Shown: one piece after another, positions 51,532 through 60,289 of the stretch | How positions within the stretch are numbered: position 1 is the first letter of the stretch | Layout of the letters: the number at the start of each line of letters is the position of its first letter | Assembly: GCA_035546975.1 (NCBI GenBank) | Contig: DASZVS010000003.1 | Coordinates: forward strand, 54,800-118,799 | Direction of reading: 5' to 3' | DNA length: 64,000 nt | Origin: JARIHC01 sp035546975 | GTDB taxonomy: Bacteria; Patescibacteriota; Saccharimonadia; Saccharimonadales; UBA4665 | Notes under the pieces: generated by a model | The model's input: only the letters and a program-made list of their open reading frames with translations | Told to the model about the DNA's origin: nothing | The model's database searches: none | Made by a program: the position numbers and the translations under genes

Positions 51532-52222
51532 ATAAGGCCACGAAAGCAATGCCGTTCTTAATGCCATGCAACGTAATCGAGGCCCACAAACTGCCGGTCT
51601 TTTCCCGCAGGAATATCAGTACCAGGCTCAAGATGAACGTATCGATAGCCGCAATGTACAGCGGCCCCGAAGACCCGCCTTCTAATAAATGTATCGAAGC
51701 GAAAATCAGGCTTGTAAAAATAACGGCCAGCGCCGTCGGCAATGCTTTCTTGAAGCTGCTATATAGAAAACCCCGGAACATTATCTCCTCGGCGAGCGGC
51801 GGCAAAATCACCAGACTGATAAAAGTCAGAAGCATCGCGACCACGCCGTGCACATCGTTGAAGCCAATATCCTGGTGCTGGTCTACATTGAGCCCCGGCA
51901 CGAAATGGCTCACCACACTGACGGTTACAAAATATAGTATGTAGTAAAGCGGGACCGCTATGATGCCGTACATGGCGTCGCGCCACCGGGGATGCTTGAG
52001 GCCAATAACCTTGAAGGTCTGGTTATAAAGCTTCAAAAATCCGTATAGCGCGCCAAGCAGCATGCCCTCGAACAACAGAGTGTATACGAACTGGGCTCCC
52101 GTAGAGTTGTTGAGCCAGTCATTCGCCTGCCGGTTAGACATGTGGTGGATCACAGGATAAATCGAAATGATCAGACTGTCTGCAAAAAGAGCTATGCCGA
52201 ATATGAGTATTCCGAAAACCAC
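51512..52222 (-). CDS. CPBP-family intramembrane metalloprotease
   Basis: Membrane protein of at least 236 residues. The CPBP (Rce1/CAAX-like) motif EEIMFRGFLYSSF, a following His in SIHLLEGG and HGIKNG near the end give the active site. The usual-codon start is GTG at 52222, but the frame is open upstream and encodes a coding-like PAVPWNPWLG. An ATC at 52286-52288 lies 7 nt after TATAAT (52296-52301), so the true protein may be 22 residues longer with an ATC start. Confidence 0.9.
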   Translation of the reverse strand: MVFGILIFGIALFADSLIISIYPVIHHMSNRQANDWLNNSTGAQFVYTLLFEGMLLGALYGFLKLYNQTFKVIGLKHPRWRDAMYGIIAVPLYYILYFVTVSVVSHFVPGLNVDQHQDIGFNDVHGVVAMLLTFISLVILPPLAEEIMFRGFLYSSFKKALPTALAVIFTSLIFASIHLLEGGSSGPLYIAAIDTFILSLVLIFLREKTGSLWASITLHGIKNGIAFVALFAIHLH

Positions 52223-52334
52223 GCCGAGCCACGGGTTCCATGGAACAGCTGGAATGCTTGGGCTGGATTGTTCTGATGATTTTTTGATAGTAGTAATTAT
52301 AGCGCCTTATTTCGCCATTGCCCGGGAACGCAGT

Positions 52335-53504
52335 TTAGAAAAACCGGTGCACATCAACAAAAGTGATAACCACAATAAGCCCGAGCAACACCACGAAACC
52401 GACGGCATTAACGGCCTCTTCAAATGCGGCCGACATCGGCCGGCCAACCAGCCGTGAAGCTAGTATCATCCATAACCGTCCGCCATCAAGTGCCGGAATC
52501 GGCAAAATATTCATGATAGCCAGCGTCAGCGAAACGATAGCAATTACCATCAACATAAACTGGAAACCTAATAAGCTTCCATCTTTTAGGATTACGAAAA
52601 TCCCCACCGGTCCGGCAACTTGAGAACTTGCGCTCGTCTGACCGTTTTCACGCGCCACGTGATTTCCTGTAACTGCGCCGGCGATGAGACTGCCAAGCCC
52701 GCCCAGCGCATGCCCTAAGCCCTGGAACGTCAGCGCTGTTACTTGGGCACTGAAGCCGACCGCTACGATCGGGGCCGACCACGTGGACCGCTGGAGCGTG
52801 AATTCTGTCGGCGAGATACCAAGGTATCCTTTTGGATTGTCGGTTTTTTGGCTGGCGGTTACCTCTTTTTCCGAAAGTAATGTGACCGTGGCCTGCTTTT
52901 CATGGCCCTGCCGTGTGTAATAGACGTTTACCGTTTTGCCGGCAAAATCTTTAGTAATTTTCGGCAGCTTGGCGGCACTTGGAATTCCCACGGGGCTATA
53001 TCCGGGCAAACTGATGTCATTGAGTTGATCCTCGGGCTTCAATCCGGCTTTGGCAGCCGGCGAACCCGGCTCCACATAGCCGATCAGGACTTCGTGGTTC
53101 ACAAGCCGCGTGTCACTCTTAACGGTAAACTGGTTGTCGACAAGTTTCGGCATGCCGATGAGCGCCAAAATCGTAAACAGTACCAGCGCCGTAACCAAGT
53201 TCATCATCACTCCAGCAATCATGATCTTCGTTTTCACCCAGGTGCTAGCAGCCCCGAAAGTCCCCGGCTGCGTATCACTGTCATGTTCACCCTTCAACTT
53301 AACGAAGCCGCCAAGTGGAATCAAGTTAAAACTAAAAAGCCAACCGGCCTTTGTCTTATATTTGTATAAGCGGGGCGGGAAAAATATGCCGAACTCTTCT
53401 ACCTCCACGCCGTTCCTGCGGGCGGCAATAAAATGGCCGTACTCGTGCACGACGACCAGGCCAATAAACAGCACAATGCCCACAATCAGTAACAAAACTG
53501 CCAT
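52335..53504 (-). CDS. rseP: Site-2 intramembrane zinc protease RseP
   Basis: Protein of about 389 residues. The first helix carries HEYGH, the PDZ domain lies at about 125-215 (VEPGSPAAKAGLKPEDQL), and the late helix has PALDGGRLW. It cleaves transmembrane substrates after site-1 proteolysis; the HtrA-like and S41 proteases in the window could act upstream. Start placed at 53504, 7 nt after TACAAT (53512-53517); the ATG at 53513 overlaps that box. Confidence 0.95.
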   Translation of the reverse strand: MAVLLLIVGIVLFIGLVVVHEYGHFIAARRNGVEVEEFGIFFPPRLYKYKTKAGWLFSFNLIPLGGFVKLKGEHDSDTQPGTFGAASTWVKTKIMIAGVMMNLVTALVLFTILALIGMPKLVDNQFTVKSDTRLVNHEVLIGYVEPGSPAAKAGLKPEDQLNDISLPGYSPVGIPSAAKLPKITKDFAGKTVNVYYTRQGHEKQATVTLLSEKEVTASQKTDNPKGYLGISPTEFTLQRSTWSAPIVAVGFSAQVTALTFQGLGHALGGLGSLIAGAVTGNHVARENGQTSASSQVAGPVGIFVILKDGSLLGFQFMLMVIAIVSLTLAIMNILPIPALDGGRLWMILASRLVGRPMSAAFEEAVNAVGFVVLLGLIVVITFVDVHRFF

Positions 53505-53693
53505 TGCTTTCATTGTAGCAAAACAAGCTGAGTATTTACTGGCCCGATTTTATTTATTCTTAATGAAATCTTCATAATATTGCCTGTTCCGAGCCTTTAC
53601 AAATCACCTAAGGCGAGTATAGTAAAGCGTAAGGGTGTTGCCCGTGGAGCAATCTGCCCATTAACACAAAGAGAGAACACAAAGAGGTTAAAA

Positions 53694-54857
53694 GTGAGTC
53701 GTGCAGGCACGTCCGCCGTTAAAATAGGTAATGATTTTGTATTACCGCGTCCAAAAATGAAAGTACAAGCATCCGTACCGGCTATGACCGTATCGCCGAG
53801 GGAGGAAATTTCCCCATCTGGGCATGTTGTTGGCGGCCCAGCGGAATTACCAGAGACGCCCGCCGCACATAAAAAAACACCTGGCAATTTACTTGATCAT
53901 CTACATAACCACAGCTTCATCGTTTTTGCTGTGGCAATTTTATTTATAGGAGCTCTCGCTATCCAAATTGGCGGCCATTACTGGGAAGCAAAGTATATCA
54001 CCGTGGCCGCAAAGACGCCTGCTATCCAAACCAGCAGCAAGCCCGTGGCCGGTTTTAACCTGACCGTGCCGGCGGCAGATTTCCAGACTAAACTGCAATC
54101 CATTACTAACCAGCCGGTAACGTTAAGTGTTGGGCAGTTCTCAGAAAAAGTCGATCCCAACATCGTTAAAGGCTGGCTGCAAATTACCGCTAACAAACAA
54201 AAGACAGAATATTATATTCACGTTAACGAAGCAGCCATCGGCAATTCGCTTATAAAAGAAGCTAACGAGTATGCCCGCACACCGGTCAACCAAGTCACTG
54301 TTAATGAAGATGGCACTAATGTAGTGGCCGTTGCCGGCAAGGATGGCCGGTCCCTCAGCGACCCTAACGGCTTGAAATCCCAAGGCAAAGAGGCGGCAAA
54401 AAACGTTCTTGCCGGCAACGGCCTGCAATTTAATACGCCCATGCAAACCGTTGCGTTCCAAGCCCAAACTCCCGCCAACTTTAGTAAAGTATTGGTTGCG
54501 AATGTTACCACCAAAAAAATGTGGGCTTTCCAGAACGGCCAGCAAGTGAACTCATTCCTAACAAGTGACGGCGCGCCGGACACGCCAACCCCGCTCGGAG
54601 AATTCCATGTTTACGCTAAATTTAGCGTCCAGGATATGTCGGGTACGAACTTAAACGGCACTAAATATTTCCAACCAAAAGTTCCATGGGTCAGCTACTT
54701 CTACGAAGGCAGCGCCGTGCACGGCGTTTACTGGCACCCGCTTAGTTGGTTCGGAAATATCAATAGTTCTCACGGCTGCGTCGGCCTGCCGGTTGACCAA
54801 GCCCAATGGGTCTACAATTGGGATTCCATCGGCACCACCGTCATCACCCATGCTTAA
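53694..54857 (+). CDS. L,D-transpeptidase (YkuD) with membrane anchor
   Basis: About 387 residues: cytoplasmic Pro/Lys-rich part, membrane anchor at about 75-97, a putative wall-binding middle (SVGQFSEKVDPN and later repeats), and a C-terminal YkuD domain with HGVYWHPLSWFG and the catalytic SHGCVGLP. It makes 3-3 cross-links in peptidoglycan. Start is GTG at 53694 with AAAGAGG 6 nt upstream; the frame is open to 53580 but upstream codons look unrelated. Confidence 0.94.
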   Translation: MSRAGTSAVKIGNDFVLPRPKMKVQASVPAMTVSPREEISPSGHVVGGPAELPETPAAHKKTPGNLLDHLHNHSFIVFAVAILFIGALAIQIGGHYWEAKYITVAAKTPAIQTSSKPVAGFNLTVPAADFQTKLQSITNQPVTLSVGQFSEKVDPNIVKGWLQITANKQKTEYYIHVNEAAIGNSLIKEANEYARTPVNQVTVNEDGTNVVAVAGKDGRSLSDPNGLKSQGKEAAKNVLAGNGLQFNTPMQTVAFQAQTPANFSKVLVANVTTKKMWAFQNGQQVNSFLTSDGAPDTPTPLGEFHVYAKFSVQDMSGTNLNGTKYFQPKVPWVSYFYEGSAVHGVYWHPLSWFGNINSSHGCVGLPVDQAQWVYNWDSIGTTVITHA

Positions 54858-54879
54858 AGATTAGGGTTCTGCGGCAAAG

Positions 54880-55701
54880 TTAACTGCCGTAGGCTGGCCT
54901 GGGCCTGGGGAGTCTTTTGCCTAGTCTTTCCTTCTCTGGCTTGCCTTTCGGCTTGCCCGCTGAACCCGGAGGCCTGTTTTCAAACTCATAAATTTCTGAT
55001 TCGCTAGCCGTGGTTACCACGTGCGCTTCAATAATTCTCCCTATGTGAGCTGCAGCCCTCGTACGACCTTTTGAGTACACAGCTCCAAGCGGTTCATCCG
55101 GAATAATCTTGATAATAGACTCTCGCGACTCCCAGTCCATGGCGCTTAAAGTATCCTGCGCTATCCATGCGCCTGCGCCTTCATCCTTTCTCAGATATAG
55201 CCGAGCGCGACGAATGAAAGCAGTCCGGAACCAGTTATATCGCACATTCGTCCGGGCTCCAGCATATACGGAAAGATTTTCACCATGAACATTCATTAAA
55301 TCTTCCTCAAAAGAAGATGCCGGATGCTGCGCCCTCGCCCTAACAGCTAGAGATCGCTTGGCTTCTTTTATTTTTGATGTCATGTTGTAAAGTGAAAATG
55401 TAGGCACAACAAGCCTGCTATCTTCAATTGCCACTACTGCCTGCTGAGGACCCACTTCAGGTATCCGTTCGCCCCACGGCACAGGCTCTACAGTGACTGC
55501 TTCACCTGACTGATAGATAGTTGTAGCGGTGCCCCATATTGCTCTTTCGTCACGCTTAATCGAATCATACGTTTCAGAATCCAGCAAACTCAGGGCACGC
55601 GACGCTCCAGATTGCAAAACTTCCCCGCCCGCCGACACTCCCCAGTACATGTCAGAGGCAAGTGCTATTTTAACTACTTCTGGATAACCGGGATGCATCA
55701 T
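54880..55701 (-). CDS. Uncharacterised protein
   Basis: Protein of 273 residues, soluble, with basic segments (RTAFIRRARLYLRKDEG) and a basic Pro-rich tail (KPKGKPEKERLGKRLPRPRP). Possibly nucleic-acid-associated. It lies 45 nt after frr. No family recognised. Confidence 0.55.
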   Translation of the reverse strand: MMHPGYPEVVKIALASDMYWGVSAGGEVLQSGASRALSLLDSETYDSIKRDERAIWGTATTIYQSGEAVTVEPVPWGERIPEVGPQQAVVAIEDSRLVVPTFSLYNMTSKIKEAKRSLAVRARAQHPASSFEEDLMNVHGENLSVYAGARTNVRYNWFRTAFIRRARLYLRKDEGAGAWIAQDTLSAMDWESRESIIKIIPDEPLGAVYSKGRTRAAAHIGRIIEAHVVTTASESEIYEFENRPPGSAGKPKGKPEKERLGKRLPRPRPAYGS

Positions 55702-55746
55702 GCTTATACAACCTATGACCTAAAGCAGACGCCCCTCATTTGGTCC

Positions 55747-56316
55747 TCACTTACCTATAGACATGATTTCGGATTCTTTAGATTTGGCGGCCGCTTCAGC
55801 GTCACCACGGGCTTTGTTCAGAGCATCATCTACTTGCCCGCTCAACCGCTTAGCTTCATCCTCACTGATGTCTTTATCTTTCTTGGCTTGGTTAAGCGTA
55901 TCCATGGCATCGTGCCGGACATTGCGCAAAACAATCATACACTCTTCCTGCTTTTGGCCAACTTGCTTGGCAAGCTCGCGCCGGCGCTCCTCCGTTAGCG
56001 GCGGAATCGGCACCCGGATCACCCGGCCGTCGTCAGTCGGGTTCAGGCCAAGGCTCGAATCGTTCCGAATGGCATCGGCAATTGCACCGAGATTATTCGG
56101 ATCAAATGGTGTCAGCTGGATAAGCTGCGGCTCAGGAATTGCGATGGTCGCCACTTGGTTCAATGGCATTTTCGTGTCGTAGGCTTCTACCATCACGCCA
56201 TCAAGCATACCGGCGTTCGCCCGCCCCGTTCTGAGTGTCTTCAAACCATCCTTAAACCGCTCGACGGCCTGGCCGAACTTTGTTTTTGCGTCAGAAACTA
56301 CCTGGTTTGCATCCAT
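55747..56316 (-). CDS. frr: Ribosome recycling factor
   Basis: Splits post-termination ribosomes with EF-G. Protein of 189 residues with the family segments LRTGRANAGMLDGVMVEAY, VPIPPLTEERRRELAKQVGQ and VRHDAMDTLNQAKKD. TATAGT (56323-56328) lies 6 nt before the ATG and overlaps the upstream stop, an internal leaderless promoter. Confidence 0.97.
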   Translation of the reverse strand: MDANQVVSDAKTKFGQAVERFKDGLKTLRTGRANAGMLDGVMVEAYDTKMPLNQVATIAIPEPQLIQLTPFDPNNLGAIADAIRNDSSLGLNPTDDGRVIRVPIPPLTEERRRELAKQVGQKQEECMIVLRNVRHDAMDTLNQAKKDKDISEDEAKRLSGQVDDALNKARGDAEAAAKSKESEIMSIGK

Positions 56317-56323
56317 GCTTTAA

Positions 56324-57127
56324 CTATACCACTGATGTTTCAACTACAGGCGTTTCTATTGCTTCTAGCGGCGGAAATCCAGAAGGCCCTTCTGGATTCT
56401 CAGCATACACTCCAGCTGGCGGCGGTCCTTCTTGAGCCCCCAGGACTCTCATGTACGGCCCCTGTATGGCATAACCTGCTGGCACATGCCCCAGCTGCCC
56501 TTCGCTATCTTCAAGCACAAGCCCAATATTGTGAGTAACTCCTAAAGTTTCATCTATGGCAGATTCATCAGCAAAAAGACCGTGTAACCTAGCAGCCTTT
56601 TCAGGATTTCTTGCGGTCGTATGGTCGTTTGGCCGTAGACGAATAATGATCTCTGGCAAATTCGGAATAGCCTCATTTAACTTTCCTACGTGTTGATCAA
56701 ATTTCTCGTCATCCTTCTCCTTAAGGAAAGCCTTCACTATGCCTTCAATACTTAGAGCAATCTCCTCGTAGCCTAGCTTATCTAGACGTCGCTTAAACAT
56801 AGCCGCCTCGCTAAAAAGCTCATGGAAATTATCGGATTTCAGGCCGATAATAGAGCCCGTAGCGTCAGTCGCGGCCGCGATCCAGGAAAGAACTTTTTTC
56901 GCCTCCATATCATCAGGATATGCTGTTTCTTGAGGCACATATCCTTCCACATTTTCAATAAGGCCGGTACGATGCAGTGCCGCCCATACCAATCCCCGAA
57001 CCTCAATCATGTCGGAATACTGGGTAGCGCCAGGCGGCCTAAATGCAACCGCATCATCTAACTGGCCAGCCTGCAATGGTTCTAAATTTTCCCACTCCGC
57101 TTGGTTGGTGGCTGTTTCGCCCGCCAT
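56324..57127 (-). CDS. Uncharacterised protein in the rpsB-tsf-frr cluster
   Basis: Protein of 267 residues, acidic, soluble, with two helical charged regions. The start at 57127 is supported by AGGAGG 6 nt upstream; the frame is open further into tsf. It replaces pyrH, which usually lies between tsf and frr. No similarity to UMP kinase is seen. Function unknown. Confidence 0.6.
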   Translation of the reverse strand: MAGETATNQAEWENLEPLQAGQLDDAVAFRPPGATQYSDMIEVRGLVWAALHRTGLIENVEGYVPQETAYPDDMEAKKVLSWIAAATDATGSIIGLKSDNFHELFSEAAMFKRRLDKLGYEEIALSIEGIVKAFLKEKDDEKFDQHVGKLNEAIPNLPEIIIRLRPNDHTTARNPEKAARLHGLFADESAIDETLGVTHNIGLVLEDSEGQLGHVPAGYAIQGPYMRVLGAQEGPPPAGVYAENPEGPSGFPPLEAIETPVVETSVV

Positions 57128-57158
57128 TATGACCTCCTGGATAGTTAAGTTATCTTGC

Positions 57159-57755
57159 CTATGAGACTTCGCCGAGTGCAATGCGGGCAAAGCGGCGTAC
57201 AACAATGTTTTCGCCGAGCCGGGCATTATGCTCTTTCACGTAATCGCCTACGGTCTGATCGGGATCTTTTACAAACGGCTGTTCAAGCAGGCAGCGTTCA
57301 GCAAAATACTTCTTAACCTGCCCCTCAACAATCTTGTCTACCATATCGGCTGGCTTGCCCTCAGCCTTAGCCTTTTCGGCAAATTCCGCCTGAACTTTTT
57401 TGCGGTCTTCGGCCGGCACTTCGTCCGCGCTAACATACTGCGGATTAGCGGCTGCTATATGCATGGCCAAATCTTTAACCAAGTCAACAAAGATATCATT
57501 GCGCGCCACGAAATCTGTTTCGCAGTTTACTTCCACCAGCACGCCGATACGGCCGTCGTGGTTATAAGTGCCGACAAGCCCCGCGCGAGCTTCGCGCTCA
57601 CCGCGCTTCTCGGCCTTGGTCATGCCTTTCTTGCGCATAGCTTCTAGCGCCTTGTCAAAATCGCCATTCGCCTCTTCAAGCGCAGCTTTGGCATCGGTCA
57701 GGCCGACTCCGGTCAAATCTTTTAATCTTTTTACTTCTGCAATATCTACTGCCAT
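57159..57755 (-). CDS. tsf: Elongation factor Ts
   Basis: Guanine-nucleotide exchange factor for EF-Tu. Protein of 198 residues, the short form. The N-terminal UBA-like domain (VKRLKDLTGVGLTDAKAALE) and the exchange motif CETDFVARNDIF are clear. Directly after rpsB. Confidence 0.97.
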   Translation of the reverse strand: MAVDIAEVKRLKDLTGVGLTDAKAALEEANGDFDKALEAMRKKGMTKAEKRGEREARAGLVGTYNHDGRIGVLVEVNCETDFVARNDIFVDLVKDLAMHIAAANPQYVSADEVPAEDRKKVQAEFAEKAKAEGKPADMVDKIVEGQVKKYFAERCLLEQPFVKDPDQTVGDYVKEHNARLGENIVVRRFARIALGEVS

Positions 57756-57756
57756 C

Positions 57757-58524
57757 TTATACCTTCACTCTCTCGATTTTATCGGTGTTTTCAGCGGTTT
57801 CAGTCTTGTCTTTAGCCGGAGCAGCGCTCTTAGCTTTAGCCTTGCCTGCTTCGATGGCTGCCTGGACGTAATCTACAATCAGCTGAATTGATTTAATAGC
57901 ATCGTCGTTGGCAGGAATCACGTATTTAATCGGCGTCGGATCGGCATTCGTATCAACCATCGCCACAATCGGAATACCAAGCTTATTGGCCTCGCGTACG
58001 GCGTTGGCATCATGCACGATGTCGACAATAAAGACTGCGCCTGGCCGGGCATTGAGTTCTTTTACACCGCCATAAATAGCGTCCATCTGGTCGATTTCTT
58101 CCTGGAAGCGCTGCACTTCCAGCTTGTTATATTTGTTGGCCAATTCGCCGGAGGCCATACGGTTTTCCAAATCTTGAAGATGTTTTACGCGTCCGCCAAT
58201 GGTATTCCAGTTCGTCAGCATGCCGCCGAGCCAACGCTCGGTCACGTAGGGCATGCCAGTAGCTTCGGCTGCCTTTTTAACAATATCCCGCGCTTGGCGC
58301 TTGGTACCAACCAGCAAAACCTGCTTGCCGTCTGCCGCCGTCCTGTTCAGAAAATCCAGGGCTTCATCGAGCGAGGCAACGGTTTTAGTCAGGTCGATGA
58401 TGTGCGAACCGTTCCGCTTGCTGTGAATGTACGGCGCCATCTTCGGGTGCCAGCGCTCGGTCTTGTGGCCGAAGTGCGCGCCCGCTTCTAATAATTGCTT
58501 GATATCTACCTCAGTGGTAGCCAT
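57757..58524 (-). CDS. rpsB: 30S ribosomal protein S2
   Basis: Protein of 255 residues. Signatures are LLEAGAHFGHKTERWHPKM, FVGTKRQA-like LVGTKRQARDIV, and RWLGGMLTNWNTI; the Lys/Ala-rich tail is extended. Start at 58524 with GAAAGGA upstream; an upstream in-frame GTG is less likely. Promoter TTGATT-17-TAAAAT leaves a leader of about 90 nt. Confidence 0.97.
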   Translation of the reverse strand: MATTEVDIKQLLEAGAHFGHKTERWHPKMAPYIHSKRNGSHIIDLTKTVASLDEALDFLNRTAADGKQVLLVGTKRQARDIVKKAAEATGMPYVTERWLGGMLTNWNTIGGRVKHLQDLENRMASGELANKYNKLEVQRFQEEIDQMDAIYGGVKELNARPGAVFIVDIVHDANAVREANKLGIPIVAMVDTNADPTPIKYVIPANDDAIKSIQLIVDYVQAAIEAGKAKAKSAAPAKDKTETAENTDKIERVKV

Positions 58525-58615
58525 ATTGATTCCTTTCTCTTCGGCCGGGAGCTTTCGCGCGCCTGCACGGCTGTCCACAAAAGAGGATCAAACCCCAACC
58601 TGCTTACTTAATTGT
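58525..58615 (-). promoter_or_regulatory. rpsB leader RNA, possible S2 autoregulatory site
   Basis: About 90 nt between the predicted start point and rpsB, with a GC-rich hairpin-forming part near GCCGTGCAGGCGCGCG. Long leaders of rpsB operons are used for S2 feedback in other bacteria; that role is inferred only from position. Confidence 0.35.
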
Positions 58616-58621
58616 GTTTCT

Positions 58622-58650
58622 ATTTTAACAGATATGAGACGAGCAATCAA
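58622..58650 (-). promoter_or_regulatory. rpsB-tsf promoter
   Basis: TTGATT (58645-58650), 17 bp, TAAAAT (58622-58627). Unlike most promoters here it gives a long leader. Confidence 0.8.
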
Positions 58651-58667
58651 CTCCGCACATCGGAAAT

Positions 58668-59132
58668 TTAATGCACGGCGTTCATGTTCATAATAGGAAG
58701 GTTGTTCGCCTCGCGCTCAATCACGGCCTGATGAATACTGTCGAGGCTTGCCCATATTTCTTCGTTCACAGAGTACACTTGGACGGGCTCGTACTCGCCA
58801 AAACACAGACTTACTTCATGCTCTTCTTCATCGCCCTTAACAACAAATGCCAGGCTTAGCCCCCCAATAGCTGCTTCAGTCAGCTGTTCCGTATTCGGCA
58901 AGTCTCTGTAAGCCGTTACACGCCACCCACTTACAGGCTCTACCGTCCAAGAGTCTGTCATCGGATCAATTATCAGCTGCGCAAAACCAAGTTCTTTGAG
59001 AGCTTTCAGCTGCTTATGAAAAGGCGACTTTTCACACGCCTCAACATCATCGAGGTCTATGCAATAGTCACCCCAGAGCCGCTTACTCTCGTGCCGACGA
59101 GAATCAAGGTGTCTGCGCTCAAATTCATTCAT
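58668..59132 (-). CDS. Uncharacterised protein
   Basis: Protein of 154 residues, acidic, soluble, with VSGWRVTAYRDLPNTEQL-like central part. Strong leaderless promoter TTGACT-17-TATAAT, 8 nt from the ATG. No family recognised. Confidence 0.6.
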   Translation of the reverse strand: MNEFERRHLDSRRHESKRLWGDYCIDLDDVEACEKSPFHKQLKALKELGFAQLIIDPMTDSWTVEPVSGWRVTAYRDLPNTEQLTEAAIGGLSLAFVVKGDEEEHEVSLCFGEYEPVQVYSVNEEIWASLDSIHQAVIEREANNLPIMNMNAVH

Positions 59133-59140
59133 TTTTATTA

Positions 59141-59169
59141 ATTATAAATTAAAAACTCCATTCAGTCAA
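59141..59169 (-). promoter_or_regulatory. Consensus leaderless promoter
   Basis: TTGACT (59164-59169), 17 bp, TATAAT (59141-59146), 8 nt to the ATG at 59132. Confidence 0.8.
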
Positions 59170-59190
59170 CACAATCACCCCCTACCTTTC

Positions 59191-59219
59191 TTGACCAATC
59201 ACTAACAGATGTGTATACT
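59191..59219 (+). promoter_or_regulatory. rpmE promoter, very short leader
   Basis: TTGACC (59191-59196), 17 bp, TATACT (59214-59219), 10 nt to the ATG at 59230, so the leader would be about 3-4 nt. Confidence 0.8.
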
Positions 59220-59229
59220 AATACTCCGT

Positions 59230-59586
59230 ATGAAAAAGGGATTACATCCAGACAATTACCGGCTCGTGGTCTACGAAGACCTCAATAACGGCGCGCGCTT
59301 TTTGACGCGCTCCACCGTCGCCACCGATGAAACCACCAAGTGGGAAGACGGCAAAGAGTATCCTCTTATAAAAGTCCACATTACTTCCGCTTCTCACCCG
59401 TTCTTCACCGGCGAGGAACGCATCCTCGACATCGAAGGCCGCGTCGATAAGTTCAAAGCCCGCGCCGCCGCCGGCCAGGCCGCCAAAGAAAAGCGCGCTG
59501 CTGCCGCCAAAAAGCAATCTCAGCGCCAAGCCGCCAAGGTTGAAAAAGCCGAAGCCAAGGCCGAGAACGCCAAACCCCAGAAATAA
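59230..59586 (+). CDS. rpmE: 50S ribosomal protein L31 type B with basic extension
   Basis: Protein of 118 residues. The L31 core (MKKGLHPDNYRLVVYED, ITSASHPFFTGEERILDIEGRVDKFKAR) has no zinc cysteines, which is type B. A 40-residue Ala/Lys/Gln-rich tail follows, unusual for L31. Start at 59230 fits both homologues and promoter. Confidence 0.94.
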   Translation: MKKGLHPDNYRLVVYEDLNNGARFLTRSTVATDETTKWEDGKEYPLIKVHITSASHPFFTGEERILDIEGRVDKFKARAAAGQAAKEKRAAAAKKQSQRQAAKVEKAEAKAENAKPQK

Positions 59587-59593
59587 ATTTTAG

Positions 59594-60196
59594 CTAATAA
59601 TCATCTGACGATAGCGGAGGCTGGGCCTCAACAGCAGGAGTCCGGTCACGTTCGCGTATGAATTTTTCGTGGTCAAACCTCTCTTTGTAATCATCAAATG
59701 GCACTATGTTCACCTCATGATGGGTTACGGTACCCTCACTAGGGCTGCCAGGTAATTGAGCAACTCTGAACACTATTAGGGCAGTACCGTTACCCAAACG
59801 GTATGCTCTGTGCGCACTTTTTTTAGCTTCCGGGCCTTCCGGTAACCCGGGAGTCAAAGAAATATCGTATCGGCCGGGGCCGCTCCCTATATTTTTATCT
59901 TTTACTCTTGCGGCCGCTCTGCTAACGGCGTGCTCGTCAAAGCTCAGTTTCGACAGATCTTCTTCTGTAACTCCATATTCGCTATAAGAATCACCCCACA
60001 CGCCAGTGCCGGGCAGCGCATGGCTAGCATCGAGTCCTTTGAGCATGCCTCGGTTGAGATCGTCCGCCTGATAGACGGGCATATCAGGGCTAAGTCGTCC
60101 TATCGCTTCCTCAATGGCGTCCACGAACTGTTGGGTTCGTTCGTTCATCCTGGTGTCGTAATCTTCGTGACTGGGGGCTGGTAATTGTTCATTCAT
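59594..60196 (-). CDS. Uncharacterised protein
   Basis: Acidic protein of 200 residues; SFDEHAVSRAAARVKD and RYDISLTPGLPEGPEAKK are typical stretches. Promoter TTGACA-17-TATTAT (60232-60260) gives an A/T-rich leader of about 29 nt without Shine-Dalgarno. The same layout drives 61342-62052. No family recognised. Confidence 0.6.
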   Translation of the reverse strand: MNEQLPAPSHEDYDTRMNERTQQFVDAIEEAIGRLSPDMPVYQADDLNRGMLKGLDASHALPGTGVWGDSYSEYGVTEEDLSKLSFDEHAVSRAAARVKDKNIGSGPGRYDISLTPGLPEGPEAKKSAHRAYRLGNGTALIVFRVAQLPGSPSEGTVTHHEVNIVPFDDYKERFDHEKFIRERDRTPAVEAQPPLSSDDY

Positions 60197-60231
60197 AATT
60201 TTTTTTAATTTTAATGTATTAACTTGATTTG

Positions 60232-60260
60232 ATAATAGCAAATTATTACGTTTTTGTCAA
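60232..60260 (-). promoter_or_regulatory. Promoter with A/T-rich leader, -35 shared with prfA
   Basis: TTGACA (60255-60260), 17 bp, TATTAT (60232-60237). Its -35 box overlaps the prfA -35 box (60254-60259) on the opposite strand. Confidence 0.8.
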
Positions 60261-60282
60261 TATTTAACAGAGGTGGTATACT
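60254..60282 (+). promoter_or_regulatory. Leaderless prfA promoter
   Basis: TTGTCA (60254-60259), 17 bp, TATACT (60277-60282), 7 nt to the ATG at 60290. AGAGGTGG in the spacer cannot be in the transcript. Confidence 0.85.
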
Positions 60283-60289
60283 GCTGTAG

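Noticed and set aside
53580..53693. Longer N-terminus for the L,D-transpeptidase
   Set aside because: The frame is open upstream, but a Shine-Dalgarno precedes the GTG at 53694 and the upstream codons do not look protein-like.
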